Source: Spirochaetia bacterium (GTDB taxonomy: Bacteria > Spirochaetota > Spirochaetia > Treponematales > Breznakiellaceae). Taken from it: a DNA stretch of 12,403 nucleotides. The notes under the pieces are model-generated. The model had not been told where the DNA came from. It made no database searches and was given only the letters and a program-made list of their open reading frames with translations. Position numbers and translations under genes: made by a program. Shown here in pieces: positions 7,352 to 12,403 of the stretch (positions within the stretch are counted from its first letter, which is position 1; every line of letters starts with the position of its first letter). The DNA lies in contig BNUY01000093.1 in the NCBI GenBank assembly GCA_025997715.1, positions 1-12,403 on the forward strand. Direction: 5' to 3'.

Positions 7352-7418
7352 CTTCCCCTATGCCTATTATGTAAGCATAATTTGGAAGATTTTACGAAAA
7401 TTTACGATTTTTTGGTAA

Positions 7419-7444
7419 TAGGCCCCGCTTTATGGAACAGAGCC
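7419..7444 (-). repeat. Right terminal inverted repeat of the complete element
   Basis: Perfect inverted match over 26 bp to 3430-3455. It is followed directly by the second copy of the 8-bp target duplication. Confidence 0.95.
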
Positions 7445-7452
7445 TATATTTT
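7445..7452. repeat. Right target-site duplication (TATATTTT)
   Basis: Identical to 3422-3429. On the minus strand it is codons 7-9 (in part) of the macrodomain gene. Confidence 0.95.
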
Positions 7453-7470
7453 TATAGTTTCATTACTCAT
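7453..7470 (-). pseudogene. First six codons of the interrupted macrodomain gene
   Basis: The ATG at 7468-7470 opens MSNETI and then runs into the target duplication (AAA ATA TA). AGGAG lies at 7478-7482, 7 bases before the ATG, and a strong promoter lies upstream. Joined to 3429 it keeps frame and continues KIYLRSINKD into the macrodomain body, so this is the true start of that gene. With the element in place, translation would enter the terminal repeat instead. Confidence 0.9.
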
Positions 7471-7518
7471 TTTGTTTCTCCTGTTACGGTGTATTCCTCT
7501 GGTGGCCATGATACTATA

Positions 7519-7547
7519 TATATAAGAAAAACCGGAAAAGTTTTCAA
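7519..7547 (-). promoter_or_regulatory. Promoter of the macrodomain-glycohydrolase-ATPase operon
   Basis: On the minus strand, TTGAAA (7542-7547), a 17-base spacer (7525-7541) and TATATA (7519-7524), giving a leader of about 40 nt to the ATG at 7470. The -35 lies in a near-palindrome, AAAAGTTTTCAAAACTTTT, which could be an operator. A nearly identical promoter precedes the zinc-ribbon gene. Confidence 0.75.
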
Positions 7548-7553
7548 AACTTT

Positions 7554-7766
7554 TTATATATACCGGCAGTCATTCGATACTCTGGCGACTTTCCCATCGT
7601 ATTCGAAGCTGATGGTACTGCCGCACCCGGAACAGGCTACTTCTACGGCCCCCGCTTCACGGAGGAGGTTGAAGGAAATTTTACCGATTACTTTTTTGCA
7701 CTCAGGGCAGTAGACCGAGCATAGATGGCCTGAGTTTTGGATGGTAGTATTGGGGGCTTTGGGCAT
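7554..7766 (-). CDS. Small zinc-ribbon protein
   Basis: A 70-residue protein with two CxxC knuckles, YCPECKK (Cys20/Cys23) and ACSGCGS (about Cys44/Cys47), separated by about 20 residues. This is the layout of a single zinc ribbon. A C-terminal beta-rich end follows (STISFEYDGKVARVSNDC). There is no signal peptide or membrane segment. The start ATG (7764-7766) has AGGAG 7 bases upstream. The gene stands 84 bases before the macrodomain gene on the same strand and has its own promoter of almost the same sequence, so the two were probably co-regulated. It may bind nucleic acid or act as an adaptor of the ADP-ribose operon; the sequence does not decide this. It is the only gene of that group that appears undamaged. 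Confidence 0.75.
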   Translation of the reverse strand: MPKAPNTTIQNSGHLCSVYCPECKKVIGKISFNLLREAGAVEVACSGCGSTISFEYDGKVARVSNDCRYI

Positions 7767-7784
7767 TGTATTTCTCCTGTAGTA

Positions 7785-7813
7785 TATATAAGAAAAAGTG
7801 TATAATTTTTCAA
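7785..7813 (-). promoter_or_regulatory. Promoter of the zinc-ribbon gene
   Basis: On the minus strand, TTGAAA (7808-7813), 17 bases (7791-7807) and TATATA (7785-7790). The segment TTTTTCTTATATATA is shared with the promoter at 7519-7547, with identical hexamers and spacing. Confidence 0.75.
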
Positions 7814-7848
7814 AACGACTGTAATAGCAATCTTACGCCGCCTTCGGA

Positions 7849-7883
7849 GCCGCCTGCCTATTCGTCTTTCTCTGACAGGCGGC
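7849..7883 (-). terminator. Hairpin downstream of the DUF4116 gene
   Basis: Inverted arms GCCGCCTG (7849-7856) and CAGGCGGC (7876-7883) with a 19-base loop, starting 8 bases after the stop of the DUF4116 gene. No U-tract follows, so it is at best an atypical terminator or an mRNA-stabilising hairpin. Confidence 0.4.
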
Positions 7884-7890
7884 TGTGGTG

Positions 7891-9375
7891 TTACTTCTTC
7901 TTTGAAGCGGCTTTGGGCTTAGCTCTGGCTTTCGGTTTTGCGGCAGTCTTCGGCTTCGCGGCGGTCTTCGGCTTAGTGGCAGCTTTTGGCTTGGCGGCAG
8001 TCTTCGTTTTGGCGGCAGCTTTCGGCTTAGCAGCAACCTTCGGCTTAGTGTCAGCTTTCGGCTTAGCAGCGGTCTTCGTTTTAGCGGCAGTTTTCGGTTT
8101 GGCAACAGCTTTCGGTTTCGCGGCGACCTTCCCCTTCACCGCCGCTTTGTCGAGGTCGATGACAACGCCGGGCTTTTTCGCAGGGGCTTTTGCTTTCACC
8201 TCTTGATCTTCTTGGGCGGGAGCGTCGTCAGGTAGCGTATTGGGATTAGTACCTTTTCTATAGAGCTTTTCAACTTCCTTCAGGATATCTTCAGGGATTT
8301 CAGGCCTCGCATACCCCAAATCTCTCTCCGTCTTATAGTACATATTTAGCGCAGTAAGGCAAACTTTAATAGTTTTGAATTTTTTAGGCACATACCCAAG
8401 ATAACCGTGTTTGGCACTGGCAAGCGTTATCTTGTAGTTCCAAAGATTTTCAGGAACATATGCAGCCGCAGTGCCGCTGCTGTGCTTGACGGCTTCAAGG
8501 CAGAGTTCGCTTGTAATCACGCCGTTGTCGGGCGGCGCATTATCTCCTGCGGCGCCTGGCACATAGCAGAGGACTTTGTAAGATTTACCCTCCCATTTCA
8601 CGGCTGCAAGACACAGTTCAGGGGTCCGTAATTTTTCAGGAACATATTTAAGGGCACCGCCGCATTTTTTTACGGCTATAAGACACATTTCCTCGGTCTT
8701 TAACTTTTCGGGAACACTCTGCAGGTTTGTGTAATTGCTCTTGACTGCTTCAAGGCATAATTCTGGTGTAAGAAATTGTTTCGGTATGTGAGGTAAAATA
8801 AAAGGGTGTCTTGCTGCAAGCAGACACAATTCCGGTGTCAGCATATTTTTAGGGATACTTCTCAGCGCTAGGCCGTTCTGCTTGACCGCAATTTCGCAGA
8901 TTTCCTTAGTGATACTTTCCTTAGGTATGTATTGCAACGCGCTACCGTTTTGTTTAAGCGCCGCCAGGAAAAGTTTGGGGGTCTTGAACTTATCGGGAAC
9001 AAATTTAAGTGCTCCGGTATAGTGTCCTTGCCTTTCTACCGTGATACGGCACATCTCCTCTGTCTTGAGGTTTTCCGGCACATATTCAAGAGCAGTGGCA
9101 CTACCCCCTACATTTTTGACCGCAGCAAGATAGACTTCTGCGGTTCTGAATTGTTCCGGGACCTTGTAAAGATCCATCGAGTTGCCCTTATCGCTGACGG
9201 CGAGGAGATACATTTCGACACTACGTATTCCCTCAGGTACATCGCCAATATTCCATCGTGACTTTTTAACTGCCTCCAAGCACACTTCAGCACTGCGCAA
9301 TTTGTGGGGTATATCATTTAGAAAACAACCTCCCTTTAACACCTTAATCGCCTCTTTTTCCGTAGTAATCGCCAT
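7891..9375 (-). CDS. DUF4116 repeat protein with a histone-H1-like Lys/Ala tail
   Basis: A 494-residue protein. Residues 1 to about 375 are some 14 tandem repeats of 23-30 residues. The recurring core is TPELCLxAVKxxGxALxYVPExL (for example KTEEMCLIAVKKCGGALKYV and LTPELCLEAVKSNYTNLQSV), the DUF4116 pattern. A short acidic linker follows (NTLPDDAPAQEDQE). The last 85 or so residues are a low-complexity tail of AAKPK/TAAKTK units ending KKK, as in histone H1 and bacterial H1-like proteins. The repeats probably form a helical solenoid for protein contacts; the tail should bind DNA or other polyanions. I chose the ATG at 9373-9375 because AGGAG (9384-9388) lies 8 bases upstream. The frame continues open further upstream, but only by running into the preceding gene. 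It follows that gene directly, so the two were one transcription unit. Confidence 0.9.
   Translation of the reverse strand: MAITTEKEAIKVLKGGCFLNDIPHKLRSAEVCLEAVKKSRWNIGDVPEGIRSVEMYLLAVSDKGNSMDLYKVPEQFRTAEVYLAAVKNVGGSATALEYVPENLKTEEMCRITVERQGHYTGALKFVPDKFKTPKLFLAALKQNGSALQYIPKESITKEICEIAVKQNGLALRSIPKNMLTPELCLLAARHPFILPHIPKQFLTPELCLEAVKSNYTNLQSVPEKLKTEEMCLIAVKKCGGALKYVPEKLRTPELCLAAVKWEGKSYKVLCYVPGAAGDNAPPDNGVITSELCLEAVKHSSGTAAAYVPENLWNYKITLASAKHGYLGYVPKKFKTIKVCLTALNMYYKTERDLGYARPEIPEDILKEVEKLYRKGTNPNTLPDDAPAQEDQEVKAKAPAKKPGVVIDLDKAAVKGKVAAKPKAVAKPKTAAKTKTAAKPKADTKPKVAAKPKAAAKTKTAAKPKAATKPKTAAKPKTAAKPKARAKPKAASKKK
7897..8150 (-). repeat. Low-complexity repeat region encoding AAKPK units
   Basis: Degenerate tandem units of 15-18 bases, coding for AAKPK, TAAKTK and similar. 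Such repeats change length easily by slippage or unequal crossing-over, so the tail length probably varies between strains. Confidence 0.8.
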
Positions 9376-9377
9376 AA

Positions 9378-10360
9378 TCATTTCTCCTTTGCCATGAGTG
9401 TTTTTATCGCCCTCATAAAAGAGCGATCCTGCGCGTATTCTTCGGCGATAAACAGCTTGTTCACTATGATGTACCGCCTTTTTAAAATAGACCGGGTCAA
9501 ACCAAAATTCTTTCGGAAAACAGTAGCCCAGGTATTCGCGGACAAGGCCGGTATGTTCCCCGTATTCCTTTTTATAGAGCTTGAGGCACGCCGCTTTGTC
9601 CTTCCACCAGGACCCTGCGGGCAGTACACCGCGGATCTTCGTCTCCCGCAGCGTTTCCCCCAGGGCTTTAACGCTTTCAGGGAGTTCGTCCTTCTTATCC
9701 GTAATGGAGAGTATATCCCGCAAGCGGGATTCGGCGTTAAAACTGGGGAGTCCGCCGGTTTCCTTCAGTTCCCGGTAGTGCAGAGGCCCGTAGCCGCCCA
9801 GGTATTTTGCCCAGTACCAATAGTCCTTCCCATGGAGCAGCACCGGTTGTTCGACGCAGGTGACAAAGTCGTTACTTATGGAGCGCGCCTTTTTCCCCTG
9901 CTCCACCAGCCTGCCTTTGGCAATCACCCGGAGGGCCGCTTCCCGGTCCATGAAGTAAAAATCGCCATCCCTAACCCCAAGGGCATCGGCCCACTGGTTG
10001 CAAAAATTCAGTTTTTCAAGCCTAGACCTTGTTCCCTTGTTCAAACACGCAAAAATACCTGCCGTTCCCTTCGCAGCCCGCCGCGCTTCCCCAATAGAAC
10101 AGGTCAAAGGTAAAGGTGATGCCGGGAAACCCATGCACCAGTGCCCCAAGGGCATCCGGCGGCGCCAAGCCCCCTGCATCCCCGGCCAATCGCCGCTTTT
10201 TGGTATCCACCGTGAAATGCTCCGCCTCAAGGTAATCCAGGGCGTCCTCAAACGGAGTGCCCGCCCCCTTCCCGGCAGTAAGCACTTTGTTCAGCGTTAC
10301 CTACAATGGGCCCGGAAAGGACGTTGCCGCGGCCGCCTCTTCCAGACTAAATGCACCCAT
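9378..10360 (-). pseudogene. Unrecognised gene with a nonsense codon and two frameshifts
   Basis: It can be rebuilt as about 325 residues starting MGAFSLEEAAAATSFPGPL (ATG at 10358-10360) and ending FMRAIKTLMAKEK. Three lesions interrupt it. A TAG lies in frame at 10301-10303. A shift lies near 10018-10030, where FEQGNKV should run into RLEKLNFCNQWADALG. Another shift lies at a run of five T on the plus strand (9479-9483), where FDPVYFKK should run into RYIIVNKLFIAEEYAQD. On both sides of each lesion the reading is clearly protein-like (for example DYWYWAKYLGGYGPLHYREL, SWWKDKAACLKLYKKEYG). It is soluble and rich in Trp and Tyr; I recognise no family. Its stop TGA (9378-9380) lies 2 bases before the start of the DUF4116 gene, which was therefore probably translated with it. 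If the lesions are sequence errors, this is a normal gene. Confidence 0.75.
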
Positions 10361-10479
10361 GGTTTATCCCTTTTTGCTTCCCTCAAATTATCGGCTAATT
10401 TTACCCGGTTTTTCGCCATAAGTAAAGACCGCAACCTCGCTTTTTCCGCACATTCCCCTCTGCCGCATTTATTGAGCCC

Positions 10480-10508
10480 TTGCCCATGCTCCCCATCACC
10501 TTTATACT
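10480..10508 (+). promoter_or_regulatory. Likely promoter of the toxin-antitoxin pair
   Basis: TTGCCC (10480-10485), a 17-base spacer and TATACT (10503-10508), about 33 bases before the antitoxin ATG. The antitoxin probably represses it, as is usual for such operons. The region 10361-10541 holds no other feature I can support. Confidence 0.5.
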
Positions 10509-10541
10509 ATAAAAGGAGTAACGGTTTAGGAGGATATAGAT

Positions 10542-10766
10542 ATGGTTGCAGTAAAAGCCATTTACGATGAAAGCAAATTTGTACTGGATGAACCGGTGCC
10601 GGTAAAAGGAAAATATGAAGTGGCGATTACTTTTACCAGTCCCGTTAAAAAGGACCAGAGCAAATTACTTGAATATGCCGGCATGTTTGATACCGACGAC
10701 GTACAATTAGTACAAGATATGATAGATGACCGGGAAAACTTTTTCAAAGACAGGCCGGAGGTATGA
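10542..10766 (+). CDS. vapB: VapB-like antitoxin
   Basis: A 74-residue protein. The N-terminal half is beta-rich (MVAVKAIYDESKFVLDEPVP, then KGKYEVAITFT), the small-hairpin DNA-binding type found in many antitoxins paired with PIN toxins. The C-terminal half is acidic and helical (LLEYAGMFDTDDVQLVQDMI ... RENFFKDRP), fitting the segment that wraps the toxin. AGGAGG lies 8 bases upstream of the ATG. Its stop overlaps the toxin start by 4 bases (ATGA), the usual coupling. It should neutralise the toxin and repress its own promoter. The assignment rests mainly on size, layout and the toxin next to it. Confidence 0.8.
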   Translation: MVAVKAIYDESKFVLDEPVPVKGKYEVAITFTSPVKKDQSKLLEYAGMFDTDDVQLVQDMIDDRENFFKDRPEV

Positions 10767-11161
10767 TTTTTCTCGACTCAGACACCTTATCATATTTTCT
10801 CGCCGAGAACAGTACTATTGTTCATAGGGTTACCGATAACATCCAGGCCGGTACTATACTCGCAATATCCTCTGTCACCGCCTATGAAATATTAAAAGGA
10901 TTGGAATATCGGGGAAACAAAAGAAAATCCGCACGCTTTCAAAGCCTCCTTGAATATATTGAAGTAGTCCCCTTTTCAATTGATTTTGTTCCAATTGCCG
11001 CAGGTATCTATGCGGAATTGAGAAAATTGGGAATAAGTATTGGAGATGCGGATATTCTCATCGCGTCAACGGTCATTGCAAGCAACAGTGTATTGGTGAC
11101 TAACAACGAAAGGCATTACCAAAACATACAATCACTCACCTTGGAGAATTGGTCGAAATAA
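10763..11161 (+). CDS. vapC: VapC-like PIN-domain toxin (RNase)
   Basis: A 132-residue PIN-domain endoribonuclease, typical length for VapC. The acidic active-site residues are in their expected places: Asp5 (MIFLDSDTLS), Glu42 (AYEILKG) and Asp95/Asp97 (SIGDADILIAS). TNNERHY (about 113-119) is the usual fourth motif. The family cuts structured RNAs, often initiator tRNA, rRNA or other tRNAs; the target cannot be read from sequence. GGAGGT lies directly before the ATG, so translation is probably coupled to the antitoxin, whose stop it overlaps. No damage is visible, in contrast to the surrounding genes. The pair lies on the plus strand between two minus-strand DUF4116-type loci, suggesting it was inserted there. 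Confidence 0.92.
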   Translation: MIFLDSDTLSYFLAENSTIVHRVTDNIQAGTILAISSVTAYEILKGLEYRGNKRKSARFQSLLEYIEVVPFSIDFVPIAAGIYAELRKLGISIGDADILIASTVIASNSVLVTNNERHYQNIQSLTLENWSK

Positions 11162-11187
11162 GAACCAGTTTGCCGTTAATTTTCCCC

Positions 11188-12017
11188 TCAAAATGGTATA
11201 TCATCAGTAAAACCATCATCATTGTGTAGTGTTTGTTCATTAATTCCACACCTGTCTTTAACCTCATTTACCATGCCTGCCGGAACATATTTCAAATTCC
11301 ATGGTCTATCCCTGCAAGCGGCAACGCACATTTCAAGGGTACGCAGCGATTCGGGAACATATTTAAGTGGCTAGGGGTAGGCTTCCAATGCAACCAAACA
11401 CATTTCTTCCGTTATATATTTCTGCGGAACATATGCTAAATTGCTGCCCCATTTTGTTACCGCTTTCAAGCACATCTCCGGGGTAATAAACTGTTCGGGA
11501 ACATATTGTAATACCTGGTCCCATTTTTCTATTGCAATCACACACATTTCTTTTGTTATATGTTCCTTCGGTATATGACCAAACCTCCATCCCATTGCTT
11601 TGCAATTTCCAAATACATTTCCGGTACAATAAACTATTCGGGAACATAGTCAAATGCATGACAGTAATTTTGTACTGCAATCAAACACATTTCTGCTGTT
11701 TTATATTCCTGCGGTACATGAGCCAAACCATTACCCCATCTTTTTACAATTTCAAAACACATCTCCGGTGTTTTTAAGTGATCAGGGATATGCGAAAAGG
11801 CAAGGTAACTGAAATCGCTTTCCCCATGAATTGCTGCATTGCATAGTTCTTCCGTTTTTAACCCGTCAGGAACAAATTCAAGGGCAGGACCATCATGAGA
11901 AACTGCTGCAAGACAAATTTCCGGAGTTTTCAGGGACTCCGGCACATATTTCAATACGCTGCCTTCGTGTTTTACCGTCAATAGGCACAATTCAGGCGTT
12001 TTAAATAGAGTCCATCC
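11188..12017 (-). pseudogene. 5'-truncated, degenerate DUF4116 repeat gene
   Basis: About 275 codons of DUF4116 repeats like those at 7891-9375, e.g. SLKTPEICLAAVSHDGPALE, YKTAEMCLIAV and HITKEMCVIAIEKWDQVLQY. Its visible lesions are an in-frame TAG at 11634-11636 (YVPE then stop, then FIVPEMYLEIAKQW), a one-base shift around 11595-11605, and a second in-frame TAG at 11371-11373 (EAYP then stop, then PLKYVPESL). The remaining frame ends at TGA 11188-11190 after a non-repeat tail (NEQTLHNDDGFTDDIPF). There is no start codon. Repeat homology stops near 12003-12010, where the sequence changes to what I read as the end of another insertion element. It is probably a paralogue of the intact DUF4116 gene but lacks the Lys/Ala tail. 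Confidence 0.85.
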
Positions 12018-12227
12018 CTAAAGTCACTTAAAAACATCAGCAACAAAAAACTTTGATTAAAACACATCTCAAACCGCTATAAAATGCATAATTATCAGTA
12101 TTTTATTTTGGAATGTTGCATAAAAAGACAAAAAAAGTTGGTTTGCCCGAAATTTTATCTGAAACAGGGGTGAAATGGGCACAATACACCCGTAACTGCT
12201 CAAATTATGCGATATTGGTGTTTTCCC

Positions 12228-12249
12228 GGGGGGGAGGGGAGGGGAGGGG
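12228..12249 (+). other. G-quadruplex-forming G-run array
   Basis: Seven G, then three blocks of four G, each separated by a single A. Four G-runs with one-base loops are an ideal intramolecular quadruplex motif. It begins 2 bases after the transposase stop (on the other strand). Confidence 0.8.
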
Positions 12250-12250
12250 C

Positions 12251-12403
12251 TCAAGTTACTGCGGCAACTGCAGCACCACCATCACCACCCGTAAGCGCTT
12301 TCAGAAAATGTGCGGTGATGACACGTATGTTGTAACCAATTACACTCCAGTATACTTTCTGATCAAAATGTGCGCGGCCTTTCCACATACATCTTCGCAA
12401 ATC
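12251..12403 (-). CDS. Transposase, C-terminal 50 residues (5' part outside the window)
   Basis: An open frame from the right edge to TGA at 12251-12253. The peptide contains RRCMWKGRAHFDQKVYWSVI, then GYNIRVITAHFLKAL. A pattern of W-K-G-R-x-H-F followed by Y-W-S-V-x-G-Y-N-x-R-V is characteristic of the C-terminal end of DDE transposases of the IS5/IS1182-like groups. The last residues (LTGGDGGAAVAAVT) are low-complexity and outside the conserved part. The family within the DDE transposases cannot be fixed from 50 residues. It is not related to the IS1595-type enzyme at 6368-7351. Confidence 0.75.
   Translation of the reverse strand, partial: DLRRCMWKGRAHFDQKVYWSVIGYNIRVITAHFLKALTGGDGGAAVAAVT

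Larger units (their letters stand above)
3430..7444 (-). mobile_element. Complete 4015-bp IS1595-family transposon with passenger genes
   Basis: Bounded by perfect 26-bp inverted terminal repeats and an exact 8-bp direct duplication of the target. The uninterrupted macrodomain frame can be rebuilt by excising it. The strand given is that of the transposase (6368-7351). Cargo, left to right: hypothetical protein (3563-3925, plus), hypothetical protein (3922-4431, minus), S74-type tail-fibre protein (4495-4932, plus), truncated passenger fragment (4922-4987, minus), glycine-rich tail-tip-like protein (5001-5903, minus), fragment of the transposase 3' end (5909-5975), small protein (6006-6245, minus). 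IS1595 relatives are known to carry passengers; phage structural genes as cargo are unexpected. A 12-bp motif ATGCTTACATAA also lies inverted inside each end (3530-3541 and 7367-7378). The element is more AT-rich than the interrupted operon. Confidence 0.93.
12008..12403 (-). mobile_element. Terminal part of a second kind of insertion element
   Basis: The region holds the 3' end of a transposase gene (12251-12403) and about 240 bases of AT-rich non-coding DNA up to the point where the DUF4116 reading frame is cut. The boundary near 12008 (GAGTCCATCCCTAAAGTCAC on the plus strand) is inferred from the loss of homology; the opposite terminus and a target duplication are outside the window. Apart from the G-run at 12228-12249 I see nothing else in 12018-12250. 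Confidence 0.55.

Noticed and set aside
7897..8150. CRISPR-like repeat array
   Set aside because: The repeats are short degenerate coding units of 15-18 bases with no spacers; they encode the AAKPK tail.
7891..10251. A single 786-residue protein joining the 9378-10360 gene and the DUF4116 gene
   Set aside because: The upstream part of this frame is only coding between the two frameshifts. The DUF4116 start at 9375 has a perfect ribosome site, and the upstream gene ends at 9378 in another frame.
12069..12254. A 61-residue minus-strand frame after the transposase
   Set aside because: It begins in the poly-C/G run, has no ribosome site and is AT-rich non-coding in character.
1..12403. tRNA or rRNA genes
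   Set aside because: I saw no cloverleaf-like segment with a CCA end or conserved T-loop, and no rRNA-like sequence, on either strand.

Overview
The window looks like an accessory, insertion-riddled stretch of a bacterial chromosome. My best guess at the host is a Treponema-like spirochaete, possibly gut-associated. This rests on the DUF4116 repeat proteins, the macrodomain/ADP-ribosylglycohydrolase genes and the overall style of the locus. It is an inference without any marker gene.

The native backbone is read mostly on the minus strand. From right to left it holds: a partial transposase (12251-12403); a 5'-truncated DUF4116 pseudogene (11188-12017); a plus-strand VapBC-type toxin-antitoxin pair (10542-11161); a broken gene of unknown function (9378-10360) that overlaps or abuts an intact 494-residue DUF4116 protein with a lysine/alanine-rich, histone-H1-like tail (7891-9375); a small zinc-ribbon gene (7554-7766); and an operon of macrodomain protein, ADP-ribosylglycohydrolase and AAA+ ATPase. 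In this operon stops and starts overlap or lie about 10 bases apart. The zinc-ribbon gene and the macrodomain gene each have their own promoter, and the two promoters are nearly identical (TTGAAA, 17 bp, TATATA).

That operon has been wrecked. A 4015-bp IS1595-family element (3430-7444) sits between codon 6 and codon 9 of the macrodomain gene. It has perfect 26-bp terminal inverted repeats and an exact 8-bp target duplication (TATATTTT at 3422-3429 and 7445-7452). A second, related element (1-620, running off the left edge and in opposite orientation) truncates the AAA+ gene at position 620/621. The ATPase also has a one-base shift inside its Walker A motif, and the glycohydrolase has a one-base shift near its N-terminus.

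The 4-kb element is the most unusual object here. Besides its DDE transposase it carries at least five other reading frames. Two look like phage tail-fibre parts: an S74-type intramolecular chaperone protein and a glycine-rich tail-tip-like protein. A 120-residue protein of unknown function lies just inside the left terminal repeat and is conserved in the second element. Inside the element are a fragment of the transposase 3' end and a truncated copy of the start of one passenger gene. Three passenger genes share a TACTAAYTA motif exactly 3 nt before their start codons and lack an evident Shine-Dalgarno sequence. This suggests stepwise assembly from modules of foreign, perhaps phage, origin.
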